Below, one piece after another: positions 1 through 9,661 of a stretch of 64,000 bases of DNA. The stretch spans positions 6,882,001 to 6,946,000 of the forward strand of contig NZ_CP117866.1 in assembly GCF_028736035.1 (NCBI RefSeq), written 5' to 3'. The position numbers were made by a program, and so were the translations under genes. A model generated the notes under the pieces. The model had not been told where the DNA came from. It searched no databases and was given only the letters and a program-made list of their open reading frames with translations. The first letter of the stretch is position 1, and the number at the start of each line of letters is the position of its first letter. The DNA comes from Streptomyces sp. T12 (lineage in GTDB: Bacteria; Actinomycetota; Actinomycetes; Streptomycetales; Streptomycetaceae).

Positions 1-704
1 AGGAACTGCAGCCTGCCGATGCCTTCTTCGGACGACAGCGCGAGCAGTCCGCTGCCGGCAACTCCCAGGTTCGCGAGGGCGCCTGTGCCGAAGGCCAGGG
101 ACGAGCCGCGGTCGTCGTACACCCGGGCGCGTACGGCGGCGAGCGCGAGGAGCACCACGCCTGAGACCCCTGCCACGATGCCCGGGAGCCCGTGCATGTC
201 ATGGCGGACGTCGGAACTCCAGGCCACGAAGGCGAGCAGCATCAGCAGCACACAGCCGCCGAAGAGCCCTGCGCTGCGCAGGAGTTCGTCGTTCCACAGC
301 GCTCGGTCGCGGGTGACGGCGCTGGCCGTGGCGTGCGAGACGTCGTCGAACACCGCGGGCGGGAGAGAGTCGGAGAACGGCCGCAGCAGCAGGAACTCGC
401 CGTCGACGACGCGCTGCGTGGCGAGGGAGCGCGCCCCGTCGAGCACCGTCCCGTCCCGGCGCACCAGGTGATACCCGACCGGAGCGCCAGGTGCCGGGCT
501 CTGCCCCGACAGGCGCAGGATCTCCGCATAGAGGTGCGCGAGCGGAATGTCATCGGGCAGCGCAACATCGATACGGCTGTCGGGCGCCGCCACGATGATC
601 CGGCGGAAGCCGGTGCTGCGGGCGGTCGGCACCCCCGGTCCCGTATGGGCCCCCGGTCCCGCATAACTGCCGGTGTTCGCCGCAGCTCCAACCGTCGTAG
701 GCAC
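1..704 (-). CDS. eccD: Type VII secretion integral membrane protein EccD (3' part missing, cut by window edge)
   Basis: Reading the minus strand from a GTG at 702-704, preceded by a GAGGGGGA ribosome site, gives an open frame to the left edge (about 234 residues) with no stop. After a low-complexity leader of about 25 residues comes a ubiquitin-like (YukD-type) domain at about 28-105, with IIVAAPDSRIDVALP, a GYHLVRRDG strand and EFLLLRPFSDSLPP. Hydrophobic segments follow (GLFGGCVLLMLLAFVAW; IVAGVSGVVLLALAAV; LANLGVAGSGLLALS). This is the EccD layout, cytosolic ubiquitin fold then a multi-helix membrane domain that forms the ESX/T7SS channel. It diverges from eccC at 987, which fits a secretion locus. 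The rest of the roughly 11-helix domain lies outside the window. Confidence 0.8.
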   Translation of the reverse strand, partial: MPTTVGAAANTGSYAGPGAHTGPGVPTARSTGFRRIIVAAPDSRIDVALPDDIPLAHLYAEILRLSGQSPAPGAPVGYHLVRRDGTVLDGARSLATQRVVDGEFLLLRPFSDSLPPAVFDDVSHATASAVTRDRALWNDELLRSAGLFGGCVLLMLLAFVAWSSDVRHDMHGLPGIVAGVSGVVLLALAAVRARVYDDRGSSLAFGTGALANLGVAGSGLLALSSEEGIGRLQF

Positions 705-986
705 CTGTTGCTCCCCCTCGCGGTGCTTCTCAAATCGCGGGCCGCGCCCCTGCCCCGTTCGTTCGCGTGTCCGCTCTCACTCCGGTCTTTTTCCGAAAGA
801 CCGTGAATGACCCCGAATCCATTGATTGTTCGCGGATTTCGCGGGTGCGTACACGCGTGGCGCCACCCTACCGCCCGCAATGTCAGTGCTCGCCAGTAGG
901 ATCCACTCCAGATCCAGTCCGGATGAAGTCGGCGCCACGGGGGTGCGGACAAGGGCTCTTCAATCCGCGAGGGGGACGGGTCAGCT

Positions 987-3900
987 TTGAGCCAGATCGT
1001 CGTCAAACGGCCGCCGAGGACCTTGCCCACCGAGGTGCCCGCCGATCCAGTGCAGTTGCAATCCCCACCCGAGTTGCCCAGAGGGCAGCAGGAGGGCGCG
1101 CTGATGCAGCTGCTGCCCATGCTGGGGATGGGCGGTTCCGTCGTCTTCTTCTTCATGACGCCCAACCCGGTCATGCGCATCATGGGCATGGTGATGATCG
1201 CGTCGACGATCGGAATGGGCATTGCCATGCTCGTTCGCTATCGGCGCGGTACCCAGGGGCAGCTCGCCGATATGCGGCGGGACTACCTGAAGTACCTGGC
1301 CAAAACTCGTCGCGCGGTTCTTCGTACCGCGCGGCTGCAGCGCGACGCCCAGTTCTATCTGCATCCGGCTCCCGAACAATTGTGGGCCCTGGTCGCCGAA
1401 GGCAGCCGCATCTGGGAGCGGCGCATCAGCGACGACGACTTCGGGCAGGTGCGGATCGGTGTGGGCAGCCAGCAGCTCGCCGCCCCGCTGATCGCACCCG
1501 AGACCGCTCCGGTGGACGAGCTGGAGCCGCTCACCGCCGGGGCGATGAAGCAGTTCCTCACCGCGCACAGCACGGTCGAGGGCCTGCCCATGGCGATCTC
1601 GCTGCGGGCCTTCTACCACCTCACCGTCAGCGGGGACGAGAGCCACGTCCGGGCGTCGGTACGCGCCATGGTGGCCTCCCTGGTCTCCCTGCACTCTCCC
1701 GACGACCTGGTCGTCGCCGTCGCTGCCGGGCACGACGCAGCCACGCAGTGGGAGTGGGTCAAGTGGCTGCCCCACGTGCAGACCGACGGAAGCGACGGAG
1801 CGGGCAGCCGCCGGCTCATCACGGCCGGCGCGCAGGATCTGGAGCTGCTGCTCAAGGAGCAGCTCGAAGGCCGCCCCCGGTTCCAGGCCGGCGGCCAACC
1901 CCTGCTGGAACAGCCGCACATCGTCGTCGTACTTGACGGAGAGGCGCTGTCGCCGTTGTCGGCGCTGGCAGCGGCCGAAGGGCTGCAGGGTGTCACGGTC
2001 ATCGAGGTCGTACCCGGCAGGCTGGGCGGGGCACGCGGCGGACTCTCGGTCGTGGTGCAGCCCCATGTGCTGCGCCTGGAGTCCGGCGACGGCCACGTTT
2101 ACGAGGGCACGCCCGACCGCCTCAGCCACGAGGCCGCCGAGGCACTCGCCCTCCAACTCGCGCCCCTGTACATGGCGTCCGGCAGCGACTCCGACGAACC
2201 GCTCCTCGCCAACCTGGAGTTCACCGATCTGCTCGACCTGGACGACGCGGAATCCGTGAATGTCGGCCGCACCTGGCGCCCACGCTCTCGCACCGAGCGC
2301 CTGCGTGTCCCGATCGGGGTCGGCGAGGACGGCTCCCCGGTGATGCTGGACCTGAAGGAAGCCGCGCAGGACGGCATGGGCCCGCACGGCCTGTGCGTCG
2401 GCGCCACCGGCTCCGGCAAGTCCGAACTGCTGCGCACCCTCGTGCTCGGCCTGGCGGTGACCCACTCCTCGGAGACACTCAACTTCGTCCTCGCGGACTT
2501 CAAGGGCGGTGCCACCTTCGCCGGCATGGCGGACCTGCCGCATGTCGCCGCGGTGATCACCAACCTCGCGGACGACCTGACCCTCGTGGACCGCATGGGG
2601 GACTCGATCCGCGGTGAACTCAACCGCCGGCAGGAACTGCTCCGCAAGACAGGCAACTACGCCAACATCCACGACTACGAGAAGGCCCGCTCGCTCGGCG
2701 CCGCCCTGGAGCCCATCCCCTCCCTCGTCCTGGTCATCGACGAGTTCAGCGAACTCCTCGCCGCCAAGCCCGACTTCATCGACATGTTCGTCCAGATCGG
2801 CCGCATCGGCCGCTCCCTGGGCGTCCACCTGCTGCTCGCCTCACAGCGCCTGGAGGAAGGCCGCCTGCGCGGTCTGGAGACGTACCTCTCGTACCGCATC
2901 GGACTGCGGACGTTCTCCGAGGCCGAGTCGCGCGCCGCCCTCGGCGTGCCCGACGCCTACCACCTGCCGAACGTCCCGGGCTCCGGCTATCTGAAGTACG
3001 GCACCGACGAAATGGCCCGCTTCAAGGCGGCCTACGTGTCCGGCCCGCACCGGCCCGCCTCCGCCCGGGCCACGACCGGGGACAGTCCGCTGCCGGTTGA
3101 CCGCCGTCCCGTGCCCTTCACCGCCGCCCCCGTGCCGGTGCACTACGTACAGCCCGACCCGCGGGCCCAGGTGCCGGACCCGCGCGCGGGCGGGGACGAC
3201 GCGCTGGTCGACACGGTGCTCGACGTCATCGTCCGCCGGCTCACCGGGCAGGGCCCGGCCGCCCACCAGGTATGGCTGCCGCCCCTGGACAACCCCCCTT
3301 CTCTGGACGCCCTGCTCCCCGGACTCGCCGCGGAGTCCGGCCGAGGCCTGACCAAGCCCGGCTACGAGGGCGCCGGCCGCCTCATCGTCCCGCTCGGCGT
3401 CGTCGACAAGCCCTTCGAGCAGCGGCGCGACACGCTGTACCGGGACTTCTCCGGTGCCGCCGGCCACATGCAGATCGTCGGCGGACCGCAATCCGGCAAG
3501 TCGACACTCCTGAGGACGATCATCTCCGCCTTCGCGCTGACCCACACTCCGCACGAAGTCCAGTTCTACGGCCTGGACTTCGGCGGTGGCGGCATGTCGG
3601 CCGTCTCTGGACTGCCGCACGTCGGCGGCGTCGCCTCGCGCCTGGACCCGGAGCGGGTACGCCGCACGGTCGCCGAGGTGTACGGCATCCTGACGCGTCG
3701 CGAGGAGTACTTCCGCAGCGCCGGCATCGACTCCATTGCCACCTTCCGAAGGATGCGGGCGCGCGGGGACATCTCGGTGGCGGACCAGCCGTGGGGTGAC
3801 GTCTTTCTGGCCATCGACGGCTGGGGGAACTTCCGCACCGAGTACGAAGCCCTCGAGCCATCAGTCCTTGACATTGCCGCGCGGGGCCTTGGCTTCGGCA

Positions 3901-4961
3901 TCCACCTGATCCTCACCGCCTCCCGTGCCATGGAGGTCCGCGCCAACCTCAAGGACCTGCTGATGAACCGCCTCGAGCTGCGGCTCGGCGACACCATGGA
4001 CTCCGAACTGGACCGCAAGGCAGCCGAAAACGTCCCGGCGGGTGTGCCCGGCCGGGGACTCACCCCCGAAGCGCTGCACTTCATGGCAGCGGTTCCCCGC
4101 ATCGACGGCATCCACTCCGACGGTGACCTCTCCGAGGCGACCGCCGCCATGAGCCGGGACGTGGACCGCCACTGGACCGCGCCCAGCGCGCCGGCAGTGC
4201 GCCTCCTGCCACGCCACCTGCCCCTCGCCGACCTACCGGCAGCCCTCGCCCAGCCGGACCGCGGCGTCGCCTTCGCCCTCGACGAGAACAACCTGGAACC
4301 CGTCCACGTCAACTTCGACCAGGACCCCTTCTTCCTCGTCTTCGGCGAAAGCGAGTCCGGCAAGTCCAACCTGCTGCGCCTCCTCATCAAGCAGCTGACC
4401 GATCTGCACGACGGGGACTCCTGCAAACTCTTCGTCATCGACAACCGCCGCTCGCTGCTGGACGCGACCCCGGCGTCCCACTTGGCCGAGTACGTGCCCA
4501 TGTCCAACGCCATGGACCACCACGTAGAGGCTCTCGCCGACCTCATGCGCCGACGCACACCTTCGCCCGACGTCACAGCCGACCAGTTGCGGGAGCGCAG
4601 CTGGTGGAGCGGTCCGACGGTGTATGTGGTCGTAGACGACTACGACCTGGTGTCGACGTCCAGCGGCAACCCCCTCGCCCCGCTCACGGAACTCCTCCCG
4701 TTCGCCCGCGATATAGGGGTCCGCTTCATCGCCGCCCGGAACACCGCAGGCGCCGGCCGCTCCTCGTACGAACCCTTCATGCAGCGGATCAAGGAGCTGG
4801 GCGCGCAGGGCGTCGTGCTCTCCGGTGACCCGAACGAGGGCGACATCCTGGGCAACGTACGCCCGCGGCCGATGCCGCCGGGGCGGGGCGTCTTCGTCTC
4901 GCGGAGGCGGGGGAACCTGTTGGTGCAGACGGGGCTCGTGGGAGGGGAAACTCAGCGCTGA
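987..4961 (+). CDS. eccC: Type VII secretion FtsK/SpoIIIE-type ATPase EccC (fused EccCa-EccCb)
   Basis: A 1324-residue motor ATPase that recognises and drives ESX/WXG100 substrates through the T7SS membrane complex. Two transmembrane helices lie near residues 39-58 and 62-82. Three FtsK-type ATPase domains follow, with Walker A motifs GATGSGKSE at 472-480, GGPQSGKST at 832-840 and GESESGKSN at 1120-1128; the first domain has a clear Walker B (LVLVIDEFSE, D585/E586). The TTG start at 987 is chosen because GAGGGGGA lies about 10 bases upstream and the N-terminus is family-like. The length equals EccCa plus EccCb of split mycobacterial systems, so the fused form is intact. It diverges from eccD. 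No esx or mycP gene is visible inside the window. Confidence 0.93.
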   Translation: MSQIVVKRPPRTLPTEVPADPVQLQSPPELPRGQQEGALMQLLPMLGMGGSVVFFFMTPNPVMRIMGMVMIASTIGMGIAMLVRYRRGTQGQLADMRRDYLKYLAKTRRAVLRTARLQRDAQFYLHPAPEQLWALVAEGSRIWERRISDDDFGQVRIGVGSQQLAAPLIAPETAPVDELEPLTAGAMKQFLTAHSTVEGLPMAISLRAFYHLTVSGDESHVRASVRAMVASLVSLHSPDDLVVAVAAGHDAATQWEWVKWLPHVQTDGSDGAGSRRLITAGAQDLELLLKEQLEGRPRFQAGGQPLLEQPHIVVVLDGEALSPLSALAAAEGLQGVTVIEVVPGRLGGARGGLSVVVQPHVLRLESGDGHVYEGTPDRLSHEAAEALALQLAPLYMASGSDSDEPLLANLEFTDLLDLDDAESVNVGRTWRPRSRTERLRVPIGVGEDGSPVMLDLKEAAQDGMGPHGLCVGATGSGKSELLRTLVLGLAVTHSSETLNFVLADFKGGATFAGMADLPHVAAVITNLADDLTLVDRMGDSIRGELNRRQELLRKTGNYANIHDYEKARSLGAALEPIPSLVLVIDEFSELLAAKPDFIDMFVQIGRIGRSLGVHLLLASQRLEEGRLRGLETYLSYRIGLRTFSEAESRAALGVPDAYHLPNVPGSGYLKYGTDEMARFKAAYVSGPHRPASARATTGDSPLPVDRRPVPFTAAPVPVHYVQPDPRAQVPDPRAGGDDALVDTVLDVIVRRLTGQGPAAHQVWLPPLDNPPSLDALLPGLAAESGRGLTKPGYEGAGRLIVPLGVVDKPFEQRRDTLYRDFSGAAGHMQIVGGPQSGKSTLLRTIISAFALTHTPHEVQFYGLDFGGGGMSAVSGLPHVGGVASRLDPERVRRTVAEVYGILTRREEYFRSAGIDSIATFRRMRARGDISVADQPWGDVFLAIDGWGNFRTEYEALEPSVLDIAARGLGFGIHLILTASRAMEVRANLKDLLMNRLELRLGDTMDSELDRKAAENVPAGVPGRGLTPEALHFMAAVPRIDGIHSDGDLSEATAAMSRDVDRHWTAPSAPAVRLLPRHLPLADLPAALAQPDRGVAFALDENNLEPVHVNFDQDPFFLVFGESESGKSNLLRLLIKQLTDLHDGDSCKLFVIDNRRSLLDATPASHLAEYVPMSNAMDHHVEALADLMRRRTPSPDVTADQLRERSWWSGPTVYVVVDDYDLVSTSSGNPLAPLTELLPFARDIGVRFIAARNTAGAGRSSYEPFMQRIKELGAQGVVLSGDPNEGDILGNVRPRPMPPGRGVFVSRRRGNLLVQTGLVGGETQR

Positions 4962-4971
4962 AGCCGTACGG

Positions 4972-5337
4972 TCACCCGGCCCCGACCGACACCCGCACCC
5001 CGACCCGCAGCCCCCACCCCGCCATCGCCCCGGCCTCGGCCTCCAGCACATGCCGCGAACGCAGCCGGGGCAGACCCAAGCGCCCCGGCCTCATGGTGCG
5101 TACGGCGATGACGTTCAGCTTGCGGTCGAGGTACGCGACGTCGATGGGGATGCGCATACGGAAGGTGTGCACGCCACTGGCGGGCGTCAGCAGCATCGCC
5201 CCGTCGACGACGTCACGCCCCAGGAGCCCCTTCGTACGGGCCCGATACGACGACGCGAGCTCCAGGGGGACCGAAACGTCACCCCGCTCCCCGTGAACGA
5301 CCAACGTTCCCCGCCCATCACGCCACCGTCGTCCCAT
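4972..5337 (-). CDS. DUF192 family protein
   Basis: A 121-residue protein of the DUF192 family, small beta-rich domains of unknown biochemical role, often exported in other bacteria. The family features are the GLLGRDVVDGAMLL stretch, then HTFRMRIPIDVAYLD and VLEAEAGAMAGWGL near the C-terminus. There is no obvious signal peptide. The ATG at 5335-5337 is preceded by AGGAGG at good spacing. It is convergent with eccC (11 bases apart) and divergent from the oxidoreductase at 5411, so it is probably a single-gene unit. Confidence 0.8.
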   Translation of the reverse strand: MGRRWRDGRGTLVVHGERGDVSVPLELASSYRARTKGLLGRDVVDGAMLLTPASGVHTFRMRIPIDVAYLDRKLNVIAVRTMRPGRLGLPRLRSRHVLEAEAGAMAGWGLRVGVRVSVGAG

Positions 5338-5410
5338 GCTTCGGACACCTCCTGGGAGCCGTTTCAAAACTCTGTTGTCCGCCGAGTCCCGGCCGGGTAG
5401 GAAAGCCCCC

Positions 5411-6289
5411 ATGACCGGACTCGGTGCAATCTTCCGCCCCCAACTCGCCCCCGAACGACTCCGATCCGTCGCTCGCCTCGCCGACGAGACGGGCCTCGAA
5501 GAGCTCTGGCTCTGGGAGGACTGTTTCCGGGAGGGAGGGATCTCCACGGCCGCCGCCGCACTCGCGTGGACCGAGCGCGTGCGGGTCGGCATCGGACTCC
5601 TCCCCGTCCCGTTGCGGAACGTCGCCATCACCGCCATGGAGGCCGCCTCCCTCCACCGCATGTTCCCGGGCCGTCCGATCCTCGCCCTCGGGCACGGTGT
5701 GCAGGACTGGATGGGGCAGGTCGGGGCTCGGGTCGAGTCGCCGGTGACCCTGTTGCGCGAGCATCTCGACGTGCTGCGGGCCCTGTTGCGTGGGGAGCGG
5801 GTCACCGTCGAGGGGCGGTACGTCAAGCTCGACGACGTCGCCCTCGACTGGCCGCCCGCCGAGCCGGTGCCCGTCATCGCCGGGGTCACCGGGCCGCGCT
5901 CGCTGCGGCTGGCCGGTGAGGCGGCCGACGGCACGTTGCTCACGGCCTCGACCTCGCCGGAGGGGGTACGGCGTGCGCGGCAACTCATCGACGAGGGGCA
6001 GGAGTCGGCGGGACGTACCCAGGACGCGTCGCACCAGGTCGTCGTCTACCTCCTGACCGCCACCGGGCCCGACGGGCCTGCCCGTCTCAAGGCCGAACTC
6101 GAAGCCGAGGGGCTCGGCTCCGTGCCGGACCTCGGTGTCGCCGGGGACGCCGGCGCCGTCGCGAAGGCCGTGCAGCGGCTCGCGGACGCCGGTGCCGACA
6201 CCGTGGTGCTGCAGCCGACGGGGGACGAGCCCGACCCGGAGGGGTTCGTGCGGTTCGTGGCCGAGGAAGTACGGCCGTTGGTGCCGTAG
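5411..6289 (+). CDS. LLM-class (luciferase-like, probably F420-dependent) oxidoreductase
   Basis: A 292-residue luciferase-like monooxygenase-fold protein. The N-terminus MTGLGAIFRPQLAPERL and the segments LEELWLWEDCFREGG, VRVGIGLLPVPLRNVA and RPILALGHGVQDWMGQ belong to the bacterial TIM-barrel F420/FMN-binding class; a GGxxRP-like loop appears as VPVIAGVTGPRSLRLAGE. Such enzymes use F420H2 or FMNH2 with substrates that cannot be read from sequence. ATG 5411 gives the family-typical N-terminus. The gene is followed after 61 bases by an acetyltransferase on the same strand. Confidence 0.8.
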   Translation: MTGLGAIFRPQLAPERLRSVARLADETGLEELWLWEDCFREGGISTAAAALAWTERVRVGIGLLPVPLRNVAITAMEAASLHRMFPGRPILALGHGVQDWMGQVGARVESPVTLLREHLDVLRALLRGERVTVEGRYVKLDDVALDWPPAEPVPVIAGVTGPRSLRLAGEAADGTLLTASTSPEGVRRARQLIDEGQESAGRTQDASHQVVVYLLTATGPDGPARLKAELEAEGLGSVPDLGVAGDAGAVAKAVQRLADAGADTVVLQPTGDEPDPEGFVRFVAEEVRPLVP

Positions 6290-6350
6290 CGCGTTCGGAC
6301 CGTTCGTCGGGGCAGGGGCGTTGTCAGTGGCTCCTGCCACACTCCTGGAC

Positions 6351-6839
6351 ATGCGCGAAGAACTGAGCGACAGCGAGTACGCAGACGTACGGATCCGAGA
6401 CGTGCGGGACGCCGACCTCGAGGCATTCCTCGCCTACGAGCACGACCCGGAGGCCGTCCGGCGGTCGAGATTCACGCCTCGGCCGCGCGACGCCTTCCTG
6501 AAGCACTGGAGGACGAGGGTGCTCGGGGACGAGACCGGCCTCGTGCAGACGGTCACGGTGGGGGACGACGTGGCCGGAAGCGTCGTCTCGTGGTGGGACG
6601 GCGACCGCCGCTTCCTCGGCTACTGGCTCGGGCGGCCGTACTGGGGGCGGGGCATCGGTACCAAGGCTCTCGCCCTCTTCCTCGAACTCGAGCAGACGCG
6701 TCCGCTGTACGCCGACCCCTTCCACGGCAACACCGCGTCCGTACGGCTCCTCGAACGCCACGGGTTCCAGCGCGAGGGCACCATCCACCACGGCGACGAC
6801 GAACACGTGCTGCTCGTGCTGTCCGCCCCGGAAAAATGA
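6351..6839 (+). CDS. GNAT family N-acetyltransferase
   Basis: A 162-residue acetyltransferase of the RimJ/RimL-like GNAT group. Visible features are the opening VRIRDVRDADLEAFLAYEHD, the acetyl-CoA-binding stretch YWLGRPYWGRGIGTKAL (motif A, GRGIGT) and the family-typical end NTASVRLLERHGFQREGT. The acceptor is unknown. Its stop overlaps the ATG of the following methyltransferase by four bases (ATGA at 6836-6839), so the two are probably co-translated. Confidence 0.85.
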   Translation: MREELSDSEYADVRIRDVRDADLEAFLAYEHDPEAVRRSRFTPRPRDAFLKHWRTRVLGDETGLVQTVTVGDDVAGSVVSWWDGDRRFLGYWLGRPYWGRGIGTKALALFLELEQTRPLYADPFHGNTASVRLLERHGFQREGTIHHGDDEHVLLVLSAPEK

Positions 6840-7615
6840 CCCGTACCTTCGAAGACCTCGTCGCCGAAGGCGCCGCCGTCCCCACCGAGGGCTGGGACTT
6901 CTCGTGGTTCGAGGGGCGGGCCACCGAGGCGCGGCCGTCCTGGGGATACGCCTCGTCCCTCGCCGAGCGGTTCTCCCTCTGCACCGCCGCCCTCGACATC
7001 CAGACCGGCGGCGGAGAGGTCCTCGACTTCGCCCTCCGCCGCGCCGCCCCCAAGGCACCTACCCTCACCGTCGCCACCGAGGGCTGGCCGCCGAACATCG
7101 CCAAGGCCACCGCCCTCCTGCGCCCGCACGGCGTCGCCGTCGTCGCCTCGCCCGAGGACGCCCCGCTGCCCTTCGCCGACGGCGCCTTCGACCTCGTCAG
7201 CAGCCGGCACCCGGTCAGCCCGCACTGGGCCGAGATCGCCCGCGTCCTCCAGCCCGACGGCAGCTATTTCGCCCAGCACGTCGGGCCCCGCAGCGTCTTC
7301 GAACTCGTCGAGTACTTCCTCGGCCCCCTCCCGGAGGAGCAGAGCAGCGCCCGCCACCCGGACCGTGAGCGCGCCGACGCCGAGGCGGCCGGGCTGGAGA
7401 TCGTCGAGCTGCGGGCCGAGCGGCTGCGCATGGAGTTCTACGACATCGCGGCCGTCGTCCATTTCCTGCGCAAGGTGGTGTGGATGGTCCCCGGCTTCAC
7501 CGCCGAGGCGTACCGACCCCGACTCCGCGCCCTGCACGAGCAGATCCGGACCGACGGCCCCTTCGTCGCGCACAGCACCCGTCACCTCGTCGAGGCCCGC
7601 AAGCCCGACGCCTGA
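6836..7615 (+). CDS. Class I SAM-dependent methyltransferase
   Basis: A 259-residue predicted methyltransferase. The Rossmann core shows a glycine-rich SAM loop (DIQTGGGEVLDFAL), an acidic strand end (LTVATEGWPPNIAKA), the motif-II-like DAPLPFADGAFDLVSSRH and VLQPDGSYFAQHVG of post-motif III. The substrate cannot be inferred. The start overlaps the acetyltransferase stop (ATGA), indicating translational coupling. It converges with the AlkZ-like gene downstream. Confidence 0.82.
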   Translation: MTRTFEDLVAEGAAVPTEGWDFSWFEGRATEARPSWGYASSLAERFSLCTAALDIQTGGGEVLDFALRRAAPKAPTLTVATEGWPPNIAKATALLRPHGVAVVASPEDAPLPFADGAFDLVSSRHPVSPHWAEIARVLQPDGSYFAQHVGPRSVFELVEYFLGPLPEEQSSARHPDRERADAEAAGLEIVELRAERLRMEFYDIAAVVHFLRKVVWMVPGFTAEAYRPRLRALHEQIRTDGPFVAHSTRHLVEARKPDA

Positions 7616-7655
7616 GCGTGCCCGGCGCGAACCTCACACCCGCCCGGCGCCCCCC

Positions 7656-8819
7656 TCACGCATGCGGGCCGACCGTCACCTCCCCGACCACCAACTCGGC
7701 CTTCGCCTCCAGCACTTCCCCCACCCGCTCCACCTGCTCGCCCAACTCCCGCTCCTGCCGCGCCGTCAGGCGTCGTCGCCCGATCAGCTCCACCGTCGCC
7801 GTCGTACGACGGCCCTGGCGCCGCTGGTGCCAGACCCCGGCCACCACTCCGTCCACCAACAGCACCGGATAGTTCCCCGCCTGGCCGCCCGCGAGCGCCC
7901 GCCGGTACGCCTCCCCGGGGAACAGCGACTCCCGTGGCTGCGCGGCGATGGCGTAGGCGTCGAAGTACGGCAGCAACCGCACGCCAGGCACCCGCCCGAC
8001 CGGGAACCCCGTGTCACCTGCCGCCACCCAGGCCGCCGCCCCCTCGAAGGCGACCTCCTCGACCTCCCCGGCCTCCGCCAGCTCCGTGAACAGGGCGGCC
8101 GCCCAACCCGCGGTCGCCGCCAGCCACTTGGCGAAGTGCAGGGGCGTCGCCGGGCCGTACGCGCGCAGATACCGGCGTACGAGCTCCCGCAGCGCCGCCT
8201 TCCCCGGCACCGGTCCCGGATCGAACTCCGGCGGCCGCGTGTACGTCACCTTCCGCCCCCGGTTCGGGCCGAAGCACAGCGCGCCCGAGTGGCCGGCCCG
8301 GTGCAGCACCTGCCGCCAGCGCGGCCAGAGGTCCTGGAAGGCGGGCATCACCAGGTCACCGGCCCAGGAGCCGGTGCGGGCGACCACCGCCTCGCCCAGT
8401 TCCTCCACGGTCAGACACACCCCGCCGAGGGCATCCCCGATCGCCGCCACGATCTGCTCCGCCTGTTCCTCCGTCACCCGGACATCCGGCGGTAGCGGGC
8501 TCCGGCCCGTCGGAGTCGCGGTCAGCGCACCGCACCACAGCGGCAGCTCGGCGGCGGGGAGCAGATGCACGGTTCCGCGCGGGCCGAACGTCTTCACCAG
8601 TGAGCGGTCCTCCCAGAGCGCGGCCCGTACGTCCGCCCGCGTCACCCCGGCGGCCCGCACCCCCACCGACACCTCGGCCGCGGACAGCACCTGCGCATGC
8701 GCCCCCAGCATCGCCCCGACCACTTCGCCGACCGGTGTGCCGCGCTCGGCGGGACGGGCCAGGAACTGGCGCTCCAGCCGCCGCGCGCTCGCTTGGTCCC
8801 ACGTGACAGTGACAGCCAT
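7656..8819 (-). CDS. Winged-helix DNA-binding protein of the AlkZ/YcaQ-like (HTH_42) family
   Basis: A 387-residue protein of the winged-helix family that includes AlkZ and YcaQ, DNA glycosylases acting on bulky or cross-linked lesions. Family features are the N-terminal ARRLERQFLARP region, SLVKTFGPRGTVHLLPAAEL, LVRRYLRAYGPATPLHFAKW and the C-terminal strand YPVLLVDGVVAGVWH. Glycosylase activity is inferred from family only; I could not confidently assign the catalytic QxQ/QxD motif. It is transcribed alone towards the methyltransferase gene. Confidence 0.75.
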   Translation of the reverse strand: MAVTVTWDQASARRLERQFLARPAERGTPVGEVVGAMLGAHAQVLSAAEVSVGVRAAGVTRADVRAALWEDRSLVKTFGPRGTVHLLPAAELPLWCGALTATPTGRSPLPPDVRVTEEQAEQIVAAIGDALGGVCLTVEELGEAVVARTGSWAGDLVMPAFQDLWPRWRQVLHRAGHSGALCFGPNRGRKVTYTRPPEFDPGPVPGKAALRELVRRYLRAYGPATPLHFAKWLAATAGWAAALFTELAEAGEVEEVAFEGAAAWVAAGDTGFPVGRVPGVRLLPYFDAYAIAAQPRESLFPGEAYRRALAGGQAGNYPVLLVDGVVAGVWHQRRQGRRTTATVELIGRRRLTARQERELGEQVERVGEVLEAKAELVVGEVTVGPHA

Positions 8820-9661
8820 AGGGCGACGTTAGGCCAGATAGAGGTCAGGAACTGTCCGCTTGGCATCCCGCCGTGTGACGCGTGGTGCAAACCGTGCATC
8901 CGTGCGCGAACGCCCTTCGCCCCCTGCGCATCAAAGGAGGCCGCACCTTTTCCACATTGTTATAGCGACCGACTCGCTTTCCCTCCGCCCCTCACGTAAG
9001 TTCAGACCAAGGTAATTCGCGTAAGCAAAGCTGCGCGGCGGTACCGCGCAGTGGAGGGGGCTGCGCGGTGCTGTGCGCCCGCGCGCACCCCAGATGGACG
9101 CGCATCGCATCGGACCCGCGTCCGCCCCGCGCAATGGTGTGCGGCGTCAAGCGGACGTTCGCGGTCGGGGTCACCCGGGGGAGGGAAGCGCGGACAAGTC
9201 GCCGAGTGGGGACCAAGGTGCGGCAAACCCTCCGGATCCGGCCGCATCCCACGCGTTTCCCCTGGGAATCGGCTCCGAACCAGCCGTGAATCGGCCACGA
9301 AAGCGCCCTGTCATGGCCACCGGGCCGTCGCCGAGTGATTTCGGAGAGTGATTGTGGCACGCCGATGCGCGCAGCATCCCTTACGAAGGGTTATGGTGGA
9401 AACCCCCCCTCGGGCCGGTCCGTCTCCCCCCCACGGACCGGCCCGTTTTTTTGCCCGCACGGGGGCGCGGGGCTGTATCGATGTGCGGCTCCGCCGCGTG
9501 GGCGTGGCACCCCCCACCCACCGCACCCCATAACCACGGCCCAAGCCCCGCAGGGGTACGCTTCGCCGGAGGGGACCGCCATACGGACAGGAACCGCCCT
9601 CGCCTGCGCCGCGCGCAGCGCCACGCGCCTGTCCGATCCGTACGGAGGGGCTGACAATCAC
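8820..9661. other. Long intergenic region upstream of uppS with a strong orphan terminator
   Basis: These 842 bases lie between the divergently read AlkZ-like gene and uppS and contain no convincing coding frame. An AT-richer patch at about 8940-9020 (TTGTTATAG and nearby) may hold promoters. A perfect terminator at 9411-9452 ends some plus-strand transcript that starts within this stretch and is not the uppS message. A Shine-Dalgarno-like GGAGGGG sits just before uppS. No recognised riboswitch or tRNA was seen. Confidence 0.5.
9411..9452 (+). terminator. Strong intrinsic terminator upstream of uppS
   Basis: A 13-bp GC stem (CGGGCCGGTCCGT pairing with ACGGACCGGCCCG), a C-rich loop and a run of seven T (9446-9452). 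It lies about 210 bases before the uppS start with no gene in front of it, so it ends a leader or small RNA. Confidence 0.88.

Noticed and set aside
981..2828. A 615-residue open frame antisense to eccC
   Set aside because: It lies wholly opposite a strongly conserved T7SS ATPase, has shadow-like composition and no recognisable domain; high GC makes such frames common.
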